A stretch of DNA of 64,000 nt from Emcibacter sp. (GTDB taxonomy: Bacteria > Pseudomonadota > Alphaproteobacteria > Sphingomonadales > Emcibacteraceae). A model generated the notes under the pieces. It ran no database searches. It saw only the letters and a program-made list of their open reading frames with translations, and was not told the DNA's origin. The DNA is taken from positions 744,001 through 808,000 of the forward strand of contig NZ_OY776217.1 of assembly GCF_963675455.1 (NCBI RefSeq). The letters run 5' to 3'. Positions 8,522 to 18,177 of this stretch are shown one piece after another. Every line of letters starts with the position of its first letter. The first letter of the stretch is position 1. Made by a program: the position numbers and the translations under genes.

Positions 8522-8794
8522 CAAATTCATATCCTTTAAAATCAATAAGTTATCGGAAACACCTGCGAGACTGATTCAAGATTCTGTAAAGAATTCCGAC
8601 ATTTCCGCCTTACCTGTCCCATTTCAGGACATATTGCCCTGCCACCCTTTTGCCCCGGACGGAGATAAATTCCGCAAGCTTAGAGATTTTGTAACCATTG
8701 TCAGTCTATTGTCTTTTATATTATTTCTAAATATATGATATTCGTGACCAAATTATTAAACAAAATATATTTGGACCGGGTACGGGGACCAGGA

Positions 8795-11617
8795 ATGGCT
8801 GTTGATTTTACAAGACAAAAACTGATTATTTTCGCGGTAATCTTTGGGTTTCTGCTGACAACAGGACATCATGCGCTATCGGCAGCGCCCGGCTCAGGGG
8901 CCAATACGGCCTATGAAAAAGCCCTCACCAGCTTCCATCAGGAAAAGTATGAAGAAACATTCATTCACCTGAAAAACGCCCTGAAAGTGGATCCCGGCCA
9001 TATTCCCTCCCGTATTCTTCTGGCCGAAACACTGATTGCGGCCGGTGATGGCGCCGGGGCTGAAATAGAACTTGAATATGCCCGCGAGCATGGCGCAGAC
9101 CTTGACAGACTGGTCGCTCTATTTGGCCGGTCCTATATATTGCAAAGCAAATATGACCGCCTGCTGGAAACGGTAAGAAGCGGTAACCGTGACCGGGTGA
9201 TCGAGACAGAAATCGCCTTCCTGCGGGGTGAGGCCTATTTCGGGCAGCGGAAGCTGGCCAATGCGGACAGAAGCTACGCCATGGCACTGGAACTGACCCC
9301 GGACTATCATATCGCCATGCTGGGGCGGGCCAAGGTCGCCTCCGCCCGCAAGCAGTTCGGCAAGGCCATGGAATATATCGACACTGCCCTCGAGAGCCTG
9401 ACTCCCGATCCAAATGCCTGGATCATGAAATCCAAGATTTATAAAATCAGGGGCTATAATAAAGAGGCCATGGATGCCATCAACGAAGCCCTGGCCATTG
9501 ATGAAACCCATCTTGCGGCCCGCCTGACCCGTGCGGCTCTCTTTATCGATCAGAGAGACCTGGAAAAAGCCGAAGAGGATGTTGACTATATTCTTGGTGT
9601 CATTCCCCAGGAACCCCGCGCCAAATACCTGAAAGCGATCATCAGGGCCGGCCGCGGCAAAGAAGAGGAATCCCGGACGGCCATGAGTGAAGTGGTCAAC
9701 ACACTGCGGGCGGTGCCGGAAGAGGTGATGAACACCAACCCGAGCTATTATTATCTGGCCGGCCTGACCAATTTCCAGTTCGGCAATCTTGACGAAGCCA
9801 GGCAGTATCTCCAGGATTATCTGAAGATGGAACGGGACGATGTCAGCGCCATGCGTGTGCTGGGCGCCCTGGAGCTACAGGCCGAAGACCCGGTCGCCGC
9901 CAGTATCGTCCTGACTGAGGCAAACCGGGCCCAACCCAATAATCCGACAATTCTGACCCTGCTCGGCATTTCATACCTGGAAATCGGGAATATCAAGAAA
10001 GCCAACCGTTTCTTTGAGAATGTCGTCCGGATCATGCCTGAATCCGCCCAGAGCCATACCAATCTGGCACGCGGCAGAATGGCGGCCGGCTCCATGCAGG
10101 AAGCCATCCAGAGCCTGATCAAGGCGGAGCAGCATAATCTGGATTCCAGCACGGTAAAACTTCTTCTGGCCCAGGCCTATCAGCGGGCCGGGGAACATGA
10201 CAAGGCCATCGATATTATCCGGGCGCTCAAGGACAAGGCGCCGGACAACTCCTTTATCAATGAGCTTTACGCCACGGCCGTCGGCTTTGCCGGAAAGCGG
10301 GATGAGGCACGTAAATTTCTTGAAAAAGCCATTACCCTTGATCCGGAAAATCTGAATGCCCATATCCGGCTCGCCCGGATGGACGTGGTCGATGGAAAGC
10401 CCGATCTGGCCATCCAGAGAATTACGAAAAAGATGGACGAACTTCCCGAAGCCTACAATCTGATGGTGGAGCTCGGAGATATTTACAAAATGACCGGCGA
10501 TGGCGAACAGGCCCTGTTGTGGTACAGGAAGGCCTATAGCCTCGACAGCAGCAATACCATAACACTGAGCAAACTTGTCGAGATGTTCGAACAGTCAGGG
10601 GACATCGAAAAGGCGATTTCTACAGCCGAGGAATTCACCAACAGATTTCCGGAAGACAAAGACATCTATACCATGATCGGCAATCTGCAGATGAAGGCCA
10701 ACAATCCCAACAAGGCAATAAAGGCCTATGAACTGGCGGTGGAATATTCGATCAATCGCGGCGCCGCATTGATGACCCTTGCCAAGGCCGAACTGGCGAT
10801 TCGTGACCGTCAGGGGGCGGAAAGCTCGCTGAAAAAAGCCATCGCCTGGGACCCTGAATTGAAGGAAGCCTATATTGCCCTGGTCCAGCTGACTATTGAA
10901 GACAAGGACCGGCTGAACGGCCTCGAACTTCTGAAACCTCTTCGTCAACTGACCCAGGGGGCACCAACCGCCGATATTCTTGAAGGTGACCTGCACCTGT
11001 CGGCCGGAGACACCAAATCCGCCGAAAAAGCCTATAATGCCGCGCTGGCAACAGGCGACAGCCCGCTTGCCATTCTCGGCCTGTTCAGGGCCTATAAGGA
11101 AAGCAACCAGATCCGCAAGGCAATCACCCTGCTGGAAACGTGGACCAATAAATACCCTGAAGATCTGGCCGCCGCCATGACACTTGGCAATGCCTACAAG
11201 CTCGGCGATCTGCCTAAAAAGGCCCTTGCCCAGTATGAAGCCCTGCTCACGCGCTTCCCCGGTACGCCGGCAATCCTGAATAATGCCGCCAACCTGCATT
11301 ATGACCTCGGCAACCAGGATCTTGCACGGTCCTATGCCAGGCAGGCTCTTGCCCAGGCGCCGGAAAGTGTAAATATCCTCGACACCCTGGCCTGGATCGA
11401 AACCCGGGACGGCAATCCGGAAACAGCCCTGCCGCTGCTCAGAAAGGCCCTGGTTCTGAATTACAGTGATCCGGAAATCAAATATCATCTGGCCGTCACA
11501 CTGGACAAGCTGGGGCGCCGTTCGGAAGCCCGGAAAGTGCTGGCAGAGGCCTTACAGTCGGACACAGTTTTCGACGGCAGGCAGGACGCCCGCAAAATTT
11601 TCGACAGCTGGAAATAA
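8795..11617 (+). CDS. prsT: PEP-CTERM system TPR-repeat protein (PrsT-like)
   Basis: A 940-residue exported protein. The ATG at 8795 gives a signal peptide (about 1-30, 'LIIFAVIFGFLLTTGHHALSA') followed by more than twenty tetratricopeptide repeats to the C-terminus. Architecture, length and the N-terminal blocks ('YEKALTSFHQEKYEETFIHLKNAL', in part) match the PEP-CTERM-associated TPR family TIGR02917, which co-occurs with exosortase A and exopolysaccharide export. Family members are usually lipoproteins, but no lipobox cysteine is present after this signal peptide. A start at 8735 would put 20 unlikely residues before the signal peptide. Its divergent neighbour is a PEP-CTERM substrate, which supports the assignment. 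The partners (xrtA, prsK, prsR, EPS genes) must lie elsewhere. Confidence 0.78.
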   Translation: MAVDFTRQKLIIFAVIFGFLLTTGHHALSAAPGSGANTAYEKALTSFHQEKYEETFIHLKNALKVDPGHIPSRILLAETLIAAGDGAGAEIELEYAREHGADLDRLVALFGRSYILQSKYDRLLETVRSGNRDRVIETEIAFLRGEAYFGQRKLANADRSYAMALELTPDYHIAMLGRAKVASARKQFGKAMEYIDTALESLTPDPNAWIMKSKIYKIRGYNKEAMDAINEALAIDETHLAARLTRAALFIDQRDLEKAEEDVDYILGVIPQEPRAKYLKAIIRAGRGKEEESRTAMSEVVNTLRAVPEEVMNTNPSYYYLAGLTNFQFGNLDEARQYLQDYLKMERDDVSAMRVLGALELQAEDPVAASIVLTEANRAQPNNPTILTLLGISYLEIGNIKKANRFFENVVRIMPESAQSHTNLARGRMAAGSMQEAIQSLIKAEQHNLDSSTVKLLLAQAYQRAGEHDKAIDIIRALKDKAPDNSFINELYATAVGFAGKRDEARKFLEKAITLDPENLNAHIRLARMDVVDGKPDLAIQRITKKMDELPEAYNLMVELGDIYKMTGDGEQALLWYRKAYSLDSSNTITLSKLVEMFEQSGDIEKAISTAEEFTNRFPEDKDIYTMIGNLQMKANNPNKAIKAYELAVEYSINRGAALMTLAKAELAIRDRQGAESSLKKAIAWDPELKEAYIALVQLTIEDKDRLNGLELLKPLRQLTQGAPTADILEGDLHLSAGDTKSAEKAYNAALATGDSPLAILGLFRAYKESNQIRKAITLLETWTNKYPEDLAAAMTLGNAYKLGDLPKKALAQYEALLTRFPGTPAILNNAANLHYDLGNQDLARSYARQALAQAPESVNILDTLAWIETRDGNPETALPLLRKALVLNYSDPEIKYHLAVTLDKLGRRSEARKVLAEALQSDTVFDGRQDARKIFDSWK

Positions 11618-11620
11618 AAA

Positions 11621-11642
11621 ACACCCTCCGTCCGGAGGGTGT
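11621..11642. terminator. Strong bidirectional Rho-independent terminator
   Basis: A perfect nine-base-pair stem (ACACCCTCC / GGAGGGTGT) around the loop GTCC is followed by seven T on the plus strand and TTTTTATTTC on the minus strand. It lies between the convergent TPR gene and nrdB and can end both transcripts. Confidence 0.92.
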
Positions 11643-11676
11643 TTTTTTACCATACAGGGCTGATCGTTCCGGACGT

Positions 11677-12636
11677 CTAGTCGAACGCTTCTTCCCATTT
11701 TCCCTTGGTGGACGCCTTGGAGTATTCTGTCGCCCGGTTTTCAAAGAAATTGGTATGTTCAATGCCATTGAGGATTTCATCCATCCAGGGCAACGGATTG
11801 TTGCCCACATAGTAGATCGGGCTCAGGCCAAGCTGACTGAGGCGACGGTCGGCAATATAACGGATATAATTCTTGACCTCCGCTGCCGTCAGTCCCTCAA
11901 TATCGCCAAGCTCAAAGGCCAGATCAATGAAGGCATCCTCATGCTCGACAATGGTCCGGCAGGCGTCTGTCAGGTCCGCCTGCAGTTCATCGGTCCATAT
12001 CTCGGAGTTTTCCTTCACAAAGGTATGAAACAGCTTGATAATACTATTGGTATGCAGGGTTTCATCCCGGACCGACCAGGTTACCACCTGGCCCATACCC
12101 TTCATCTTGTTGAAGCGGGGGAAGTTCATCAGGATGGCAAAAGAGGCAAACAGCTGCAGCCCTTCGGTGAAGGCACCGAACACCGCCAGGGTCTTGGCAA
12201 TATCCTCTTTGGTGTCCACGCCCCAGACCTGCATATAGTCATATTTGTCTTTCATCTGCTCGTATTTGAGGAAGGCTTCATATTCGGCTTCCGGGATACC
12301 CAGCGTATCAAGCAGGTGGCTGTAGGCGGCCACATGGATGGTTTCCATATTGGAAAAGGCCGCCAGCATCATCTGCACCTCGGTGGGTTTGAAGACCCGG
12401 GTATAATGACGCATATAACAGTTGTTCACTTCCACATCGGCCTGGGTGAAGAAACGGAAAATCTGGGTCAACAGATGTTTTTCCGTCGGGCTGAGCTTCA
12501 TGTTCCAGTCCTTCACATCATCCGCCATGGGAATTTCTTCCGGCAGCCAGTGAATGCGTTGCTGGGTCAGCCAGGCATCATAGGCCCAGGGATACTGGAA
12601 TGGTTTATAGACAATACGTTCCTTTAGCAGGGACAT
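11677..12636 (-). CDS. nrdB: Class Ia ribonucleotide reductase, beta subunit NrdB
   Basis: A 319-residue diiron subunit that generates and stores the tyrosyl radical for ribonucleotide reduction. Metal ligands are visible in 'NMETIHVAAYSH' (ExxH, with the likely radical tyrosine in 'AAYSH'), 'VRDETLHTNS' (ExxxH-type region) and 'TIVEHEDAF'. The length is the short alphaproteobacterial type. It is transcribed with nrdA, which ends 83 bases upstream; the gap holds a perfect nine-base-pair hairpin. It needs NrdA and thioredoxin or glutaredoxin. Confidence 0.95.
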   Translation of the reverse strand: MSLLKERIVYKPFQYPWAYDAWLTQQRIHWLPEEIPMADDVKDWNMKLSPTEKHLLTQIFRFFTQADVEVNNCYMRHYTRVFKPTEVQMMLAAFSNMETIHVAAYSHLLDTLGIPEAEYEAFLKYEQMKDKYDYMQVWGVDTKEDIAKTLAVFGAFTEGLQLFASFAILMNFPRFNKMKGMGQVVTWSVRDETLHTNSIIKLFHTFVKENSEIWTDELQADLTDACRTIVEHEDAFIDLAFELGDIEGLTAAEVKNYIRYIADRRLSQLGLSPIYYVGNNPLPWMDEILNGIEHTNFFENRATEYSKASTKGKWEEAFD

Positions 12637-12686
12637 GAGCGGAACCTTCAGACTGAGTAAGTTAAAATTGCAAATTCAATGTTTTT

Positions 12687-12712
12687 GCCTGCCGGACCAT
12701 TGGCCGGCAGGC
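12687..12712 (-). other. Intercistronic hairpin between nrdA and nrdB
   Basis: Nine perfect base pairs (GCCTGCCGG / CCGGCAGGC) enclose an eight-base loop. On the transcribed minus strand it is followed by A residues, not U, so it is not an intrinsic terminator. It may stabilise or mark processing of the nrdAB message and help set the subunit ratio. Confidence 0.5.
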
Positions 12713-12719
12713 TTCAGGA

Positions 12720-14555
12720 TTACTGGCAGGAAAGACATTCCTCGTAATCGGTGGTTTCCTGAACCCGGGCAAGTCTGGCTTTTTCCAGCGTTGCTGCGCT
12801 CGACGCCTCACTGCTTTCCGCCCTTTGGATGGACAGGGAACGGCAGTAATAGAGGCTTTTCACGCCTTTCTTCCAGGCCTGGAAATGAACCTGGTGGAGA
12901 TCGCGTTTATGCACGTCCGCCGGCAGGAACACATTGATGGACTGGGCCTGGTCAATCATCGGCGCCCGGTCGGCGGCATGTTCCACAACCCAGCGCTGAT
13001 CCAGTTCGAAGGCGGTTTTGAAAACATCCTTTTCATCCTGGGTCAGGAAGTCAAGATGCTGGACAGATCCGCCGTTAACCGTGATCGCCGACCAGATTTC
13101 ATCCGTATTCTTGCCTTTGGTCTCCAGCAGGCGGGTCAGGGCGCGGCTGCGCACATTGAACGATCCGGACAGGGTTTTCTGCGTGAAGCTGTTGGCCGCA
13201 ATGGGCTCGATGCCCGGGCTGGCGCCGCCGCAGATGATGGAAATGGACGCGGTCGGCGCAATGGCGGTTTTGTTGGAAAAGCGTTCCTTCATACCATAGT
13301 CATCCGCATCCGGGCAGGCACCCCGCTCTTCAGCCAGCGTGCGGGAAGCGGCGTCCACATGTTCCTTGATATGCTTGAAGACTTTTTTGTTCCAGACCTG
13401 GGCCATGACAGATTCAAACGGAATCATCCGGTCCTGCAGGAAGGAATGGAAGCCCATGACCCCAAGCCCGACACTGCGTTCACGCATGGCGGAATATTTC
13501 GCCCGCGCCATGCTGTCCGGCGCCCGGTCGATGAAATCCTGAAGCACATTGTCGAGGAAGCGCATGACATCGGTGATGAACAGTTCGTCATCCTTCCACT
13601 CATCATATGTTTCCATATTGAGGGAGGACAGGCAGCAGACGGCTGTCCGCTGATTGCCGAGATGGTCTATGCCTGTCGGCAGGGTGATCTCGCAGCACAG
13701 GTTGGAGGTCTTCACGCTCAGGCCGGCCAGCTTGTGGTGTTCCGGTGTGGCCCGGTTTACATGATCACTGAACAGCAGGTAAGGCTCACCGGTCTCGATG
13801 CGGGCCGTCAGAATACGGATCCACAGATCGCGGGCGCCAATGGTGCGCTGTACGGACTGGTCATGGGGGCTCAGCAGCGCCCATTCCTCGTCATCTTCCA
13901 CCGCGCGCATGAAGGCATCGGAAATGGCGATACCGTGATGCAGGTTCAGCGCCTTGCGGTTCGGATCGCCCCCGGTGGGACGGCGGATTTCAATGAACTC
14001 CTCGATTTCCGGATGGCTGATCGGCAGGTAAACCGCCGCACTTCCGCGCCGCAGGGAGCCTTGGGAAATAGCCAGGGTCTGACTGTCCATTACGCGGATG
14101 AAGGGAATGATACCGGACGTCTTGCCGTTGGAGGAGACGGATTCACCAATAGAGCGCAGATTGCCCCAGTAGCTGCCGATGCCGCCGCCCTTGGCAGCCA
14201 GCCAGACATTCTCGTTCCACAGGCCGACAATGCCGCTGAGGCTGTCGTCTGCTTCATTCAGGAAACAGGAAATGGGCAGCCCGCGCTTGGTGCCGCCATT
14301 GCTGAGCACCGGCGTTGCCGGCATGAACCAGAGTTGACTGATATAGTCATAAAGACGCTGCGAATGCTCCCGGTTATCTCCGTAATAACTGGCTACCCGG
14401 GCGAAAAGGTCCTGAAAGGACTCTCCCGGCATCAGATAACGGTCCGTCAGCGTAGCCTTGCCGAAATCCGTTAAAAGCGCGTCACGTGACGGGTCTATTT
14501 CAACCCGTGAATGGTCCTTTACCTGAACCGCATCTGTAAGAACTGAAACCGACAC
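12720..14555 (-). CDS. nrdA: Class Ia ribonucleotide reductase, alpha subunit NrdA
   Basis: Catalytic subunit reducing NDPs to dNDPs, about 611 residues from a GTG at 14555 that follows AAAGGTGGG. Redox cysteines are in 'LPISCFLNEAD' and 'TSNLCCEITLP'; the finger-loop radical region is 'SSLNMET'; the radical-transfer tyrosine pair is in 'SLYYCRS'; and the C-terminal relay pair is CLSCQ at the very end. No extended N-terminal ATP cone is evident, so overall dATP feedback may be weak or absent. Reading can extend in frame to 14654 but without family similarity. The gene is first in nrdAB, and paired NrdR-like boxes lie about 245-290 bases upstream. Confidence 0.92.
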   Translation of the reverse strand: MSVSVLTDAVQVKDHSRVEIDPSRDALLTDFGKATLTDRYLMPGESFQDLFARVASYYGDNREHSQRLYDYISQLWFMPATPVLSNGGTKRGLPISCFLNEADDSLSGIVGLWNENVWLAAKGGGIGSYWGNLRSIGESVSSNGKTSGIIPFIRVMDSQTLAISQGSLRRGSAAVYLPISHPEIEEFIEIRRPTGGDPNRKALNLHHGIAISDAFMRAVEDDEEWALLSPHDQSVQRTIGARDLWIRILTARIETGEPYLLFSDHVNRATPEHHKLAGLSVKTSNLCCEITLPTGIDHLGNQRTAVCCLSSLNMETYDEWKDDELFITDVMRFLDNVLQDFIDRAPDSMARAKYSAMRERSVGLGVMGFHSFLQDRMIPFESVMAQVWNKKVFKHIKEHVDAASRTLAEERGACPDADDYGMKERFSNKTAIAPTASISIICGGASPGIEPIAANSFTQKTLSGSFNVRSRALTRLLETKGKNTDEIWSAITVNGGSVQHLDFLTQDEKDVFKTAFELDQRWVVEHAADRAPMIDQAQSINVFLPADVHKRDLHQVHFQAWKKGVKSLYYCRSLSIQRAESSEASSAATLEKARLARVQETTDYEECLSCQ

Positions 14556-14798
14556 TATCCCACCTTTAAAATGCTTGAAACCCGTCATCCGATTCGCCCA
14601 ATGTATCCTATAAGCCATTCCCCCGAACGACTTCAGAACCAGAATCCGGGTCAAAAAAATTCCCGACTAAGAAGGTATTGCGCATTGTAAATGGCAGGTT
14701 GGAAAGCTATGATTTGATTGGTCAGATTATGGTTAATTTCTGCTATGACCTTATAGAATAAAAGCTTTCTGCTCCGTTTCCCCTTCGCATCACCCTCG

Positions 14799-14846
14799 AC
14801 ACAAGATATGGTATTTACACCCCCGCTTCTTGTCAATAACTAGTAT
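14799..14846 (-). promoter_or_regulatory. Candidate tandem NrdR boxes upstream of nrdAB
   Basis: Two 16-base sites, read on the minus strand as ATACTAGTTATTGACA (14846-14831) and ATACCATATCTTGTGT (14814-14799). They match the NrdR consensus ACACwATATATwGTGT at about 10 and 13 positions. Their starts are 32 bases apart, the three-helical-turn spacing of paired NrdR operators. NrdR is a zinc-finger/ATP-cone repressor of ribonucleotide reductase genes. The first box is weak. The remaining leader of about 240 bases to the GTG start shows no other clear gene. Confidence 0.5.
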
Positions 14847-15012
14847 TTCAAACTTTTCTCTTGACTGTCATTTTTATGTAAAAAACGGCTGTATATAGTT
14901 AATTTTGCAGAAAGAAAAAAATCACATCGACGGCGAATTAAATATTCCGGTCGATGCAAAGGTGATGTCAACTTTTACCGGCAGCAAAGGGACTCGGGTC
15001 CGAGGGGGCAGA

Positions 15013-17565
15013 TCAGCTCTCTTTTCGCGGCTTGGCCCTGCGGGTGGGAACTGCCGTCAGGGGATCGTCCGGCCAGTGGTGTTTGAGATATCGGCCGCGC
15101 ATGTCCTTCCTCACCTCTTCGTAGCTTGTCTTCCAGAATCCCTCAAGATCCTGCGTCACCTGCAGGGGCCGGCCGGCCGGTGACAGCAGATGCACCACAA
15201 GCTTCACCTGACCGTCAAGTACCGCCGGCGTCTGCGTGACCCCGAACATTTCCTGAAGCCTGACCGCCAGCACCGGTGGATCCTGCTCATAATCCGGGGC
15301 GATATTTGATCCGCCGGGTACAGACAGCGTGGCCGGGGCAAGCTGGTTGACCAGCTGCTGTCCGGCCCATCCGAGATAGAACGAGAGAATTTCCCCCATC
15401 TCAAGTTTTTTCAGATCATCCCTTTTGCGCATCCCCTGCAGGTAAGGCGCCAGCCAGACCTCCAGGTGATCCAGCAGTCCCTCCTCGGTCAGATCGGGCA
15501 GGTCCGCCTCCGGCCGGTGACGGCGAATGAAATTGACCCGCTGGCACAAATGCCGGCTTTTCTTATTCCACGGAAGAACATCGGTACCCGATTGCCGGAC
15601 ATATTCAATCAGTGCCGCGAGGACCAGATCGGGATCCGCATCCCGCACCCGCTGTTCCGACAAGACAATGTTCTCAAGCTTCCTCTGCCGGCGGGCCTGC
15701 ACGGCCCCGGTGGCCTCATCCCAGGAGACAGTTTCCTCTTCTGTAATCCGGTCGGCAAACAGCTCTTCGATTTCCGCCAGATCAAGGGGCGCGGCGAGAA
15801 AGATACGGGCATCCCTGTCGCCCCGGTCCAGGCTTGCCACCGCCAGATAATCCTCCATGGACAAAGGATCCTCCGGGGAAAGGACGGCCCCCCGGCCATT
15901 GGCGAGCAGAAACTGTCCCTTACGCTGGCGGGCCGGAGACGACCGCTGCCGGTTTGCCGCCAGCCGGTCCGGATAGGCCAGGGCGATGCAACTGCCTGCA
16001 CGGTCACGCCGGACAGGATCATTTTTCCCAAGTCCGAATTCCCGCTGCCAGGCCTTTGACTGTCGAGCGATCCTCTGCACCGCCGGCCAGTCGGCTCCGG
16101 AGCGCCGTGCCCCGGCTTTGTCGCCGGAGGACAGTTGTTCCATAATCCCAAGCCGCAAGCCAAGGTCAGCTTCCCTCGTTCGCAGAATATCCCGCTCGGC
16201 AAATAAAGCCGCCAGCAGCACGGCCGTGGCGCCAAGCCCTTTCTGCCGGGCCCTGAGAACCATATGGGCCAGCCGGGGGTGCATGCCGGGGGCCGCCATG
16301 TCACGGCCATGCGCGGTCACTCGGCCCTGACGGTCCAGTGCGCCAAGCTGGAACAACAGCTCCCGTGCCTCGGCCAGCGGCGCCTGTTGCGGCGGATCAA
16401 GCCAGCGCAGGGCGGCAGGATCACTTACCCCCCAGCAGGCCAGCTGCAGCAGCAGGGGCGCCAGGTCCGCCTGCAAAATTTCCGGCGGCGAGAAGGGGAT
16501 AAGGCTGCGGTGGGAGGCCTCGCTCCATAACCGGTAACAAATGCCGGCCTCAAGACGTCCTGCGCGGCCGGCCCGCTGGTCCGCCGCCGCCCGGGACACC
16601 CGCAACGTTTCCAGGCCGCTCATACCGGTGCTGACATCATATTTCGGCAGACGCATGAGGCCGCTGTCAACCACAATGCGAATACCCTCGATGGTCAGGC
16701 TGGTTTCGGCGATGGAGGTGGCCAGCACAATCTTCCTCTTGCCCGGTGGTGCAGGTTCTATGGCCCTGTCCTGGTCGCCGGTGCTCATCATGCCGAACAG
16801 CGGACAGACCAGAATATTTTCGTCCTTCAGGTCGCGGGCAAGCATTTCCGCCATCCGCCTGATTTCACCGGCGCCGGGCAGAAAGGCCAGAATACTTCCC
16901 TTTTCCTGATCGACGATTTCCCGGATTTTAGCGGCCATCAGCGGCTCAATCCGCTCTTTCGGGTCCCGGTCCAGATATCTCATCTCAACCGGATAACTGC
17001 GGCCTTCGCTGGTGATCACCGGCGCATCGTCCATCAGGGTTGCAACCCGCGCCCCGTCCAGCGTCGCCGACATCACAATTATTTTAAGGTCTTCCCGAAG
17101 TCCCTCCTGACAATCCAGAGCCAGGGCCAGACCAAGGTCTGCATCGAGGGAGCGTTCATGGAACTCGTCAAACAGAATCATGGAAATGCCCTCCAGCGAG
17201 GGATCATCCTGAAGATAGCGGGTGAGAATGCCTTCCGTCACTACCTCGATACGGCTGTCCCGGCTGATCCGGCTTTCCAGCCTGACCCGGTAACCCACGG
17301 TCTGGCCGATTTCCTCTCCCAGAAGATCCGACATGCGATGGGCCGCCGCCCGGGTTGCCAGCCGGCGCGGTTCCAGGATCAGTATCCGGCCGTTTGCGGC
17401 CAGTCCGCTCTGCAAAAGCGCCAGTGGCAGGACCGTGGTTTTCCCGGCCCCGGGCGGCGCCTGGACCACGAGCCGGTTTTGCGTCCGCAGGCTTTCGATC
17501 ACATCCGCCAGAATGTCCTTTACCGGCAGGTCTGTCAGTCCTGCGATATCCTTGTTCCCGGCCAT
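15013..17565 (-). CDS. hrpB: ATP-dependent RNA helicase HrpB
   Basis: An 850-residue DEAH/RHA-family helicase. Motif I is 'APPGAGKTTVLPLALL' near residue 40, motif II is DEFH in 'ILFDEFHERSLDADLG', motif III is 'VMSATLDG', and motif VI is 'QRAGRAGR'. The HA2 region and the HrpB C-terminal domain follow, with the family block 'TLSVPGGSNIAPDYE' and the end 'GRPLQVTQDLEGFW'. The role in most bacteria is unclear; some homologues act in mRNA processing. The length matches the family (about 820-850). It is monocistronic, divergent from gltB across about 610 bases. Confidence 0.93.
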   Translation of the reverse strand: MAGNKDIAGLTDLPVKDILADVIESLRTQNRLVVQAPPGAGKTTVLPLALLQSGLAANGRILILEPRRLATRAAAHRMSDLLGEEIGQTVGYRVRLESRISRDSRIEVVTEGILTRYLQDDPSLEGISMILFDEFHERSLDADLGLALALDCQEGLREDLKIIVMSATLDGARVATLMDDAPVITSEGRSYPVEMRYLDRDPKERIEPLMAAKIREIVDQEKGSILAFLPGAGEIRRMAEMLARDLKDENILVCPLFGMMSTGDQDRAIEPAPPGKRKIVLATSIAETSLTIEGIRIVVDSGLMRLPKYDVSTGMSGLETLRVSRAAADQRAGRAGRLEAGICYRLWSEASHRSLIPFSPPEILQADLAPLLLQLACWGVSDPAALRWLDPPQQAPLAEARELLFQLGALDRQGRVTAHGRDMAAPGMHPRLAHMVLRARQKGLGATAVLLAALFAERDILRTREADLGLRLGIMEQLSSGDKAGARRSGADWPAVQRIARQSKAWQREFGLGKNDPVRRDRAGSCIALAYPDRLAANRQRSSPARQRKGQFLLANGRGAVLSPEDPLSMEDYLAVASLDRGDRDARIFLAAPLDLAEIEELFADRITEEETVSWDEATGAVQARRQRKLENIVLSEQRVRDADPDLVLAALIEYVRQSGTDVLPWNKKSRHLCQRVNFIRRHRPEADLPDLTEEGLLDHLEVWLAPYLQGMRKRDDLKKLEMGEILSFYLGWAGQQLVNQLAPATLSVPGGSNIAPDYEQDPPVLAVRLQEMFGVTQTPAVLDGQVKLVVHLLSPAGRPLQVTQDLEGFWKTSYEEVRKDMRGRYLKHHWPDDPLTAVPTRRAKPRKES

Positions 17566-18177
17566 GTCTGCTTAAATCCACCCGTAAGAAAATGTTGCTG
17601 TTTTTTTGTTCGGGGGAATCGGACCCGACGTTTTCCATCCGTTCCCTTGATATATCAATTGCTTACCCCTGGCCAGCCCGGAAATCATCCGTCACACCCC
17701 CCAAATTACCTGCCGCAAGAGACCCCTTTAATAGAATTTTATCCTGTAAAAACAGGATATGTGAAAATTTTTCCCGTTGCCTGAAATACGGTTAATCACT
17801 TGATAATATTTTATTTTTTCCATTTTTCAAATCATCATTACGGCAATTAACTGTCTCCCTCCGCATGTAAAAACTTGCTTTTTCCAGTGCCAATCGGTAC
17901 GAATATGCCCGGATACAGGGTTTACTGCAGAAACTTTATTACAAAAATCACATTCTGCGGATACTTAAACGACCAGTGCTGAAAGCGTGACTTCACTTGC
18001 TTAAGAAAGTGAAGCAGCGCCTTTCTGCCTTTGGCATGCCGAAAATATGTTCGTAATATATTTCCGGCAGGCCATGGGGCCAAAAAAACGCGATGTCTTC
18101 CCTGCCTGACATTAAGTAAGGGCGCGGAGGCGGTTTTGGCGGCCTGTATTTGATTAATTTGAGGAGACACAGAGAAG
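17566..18177. other. 612-base intergenic region between hrpB and gltB
   Basis: No supported gene is seen; the short frames on either strand lack ribosome sites and protein-like composition. It is AT-rich in the middle (17790-17880). It carries a long imperfect hairpin at 17981-18025 and must hold the divergent hrpB and gltB promoters. No -24/-12 promoter was found. Confidence 0.6.
17981..18025 (+). repeat. Long imperfect inverted repeat in the gltB leader
   Basis: The inner arms CTTCACTT (17991-17998) and AAGTGAAG (18007-18014) pair perfectly around an eight-base loop. The outer arms GAAA-GCG (17981-17987) and CGCCTTTC (18018-18025) extend the stem past a 3x3 internal loop with one bulge. 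There is no T-run after it, so it is not a simple terminator. It could be a regulatory RNA element or an operator about 150 bases before gltB. Confidence 0.5.

Noticed and set aside
8445..8738. 97-residue plus-strand reading frame between the PEP-CTERM and TPR genes
   Set aside because: No ribosome site, composition unlike a protein, and it overlies the sigma-54 promoter region.
12825..14474. 549-residue plus-strand frame opposite nrdA
   Set aside because: Fully antisense to a gene with intact family motifs; it is the codon shadow of nrdA in high-GC DNA.
14651..14836. 61-residue minus-strand frame upstream of nrdA
   Set aside because: It covers the candidate NrdR sites and leader, has no ribosome site and reads as non-protein sequence.
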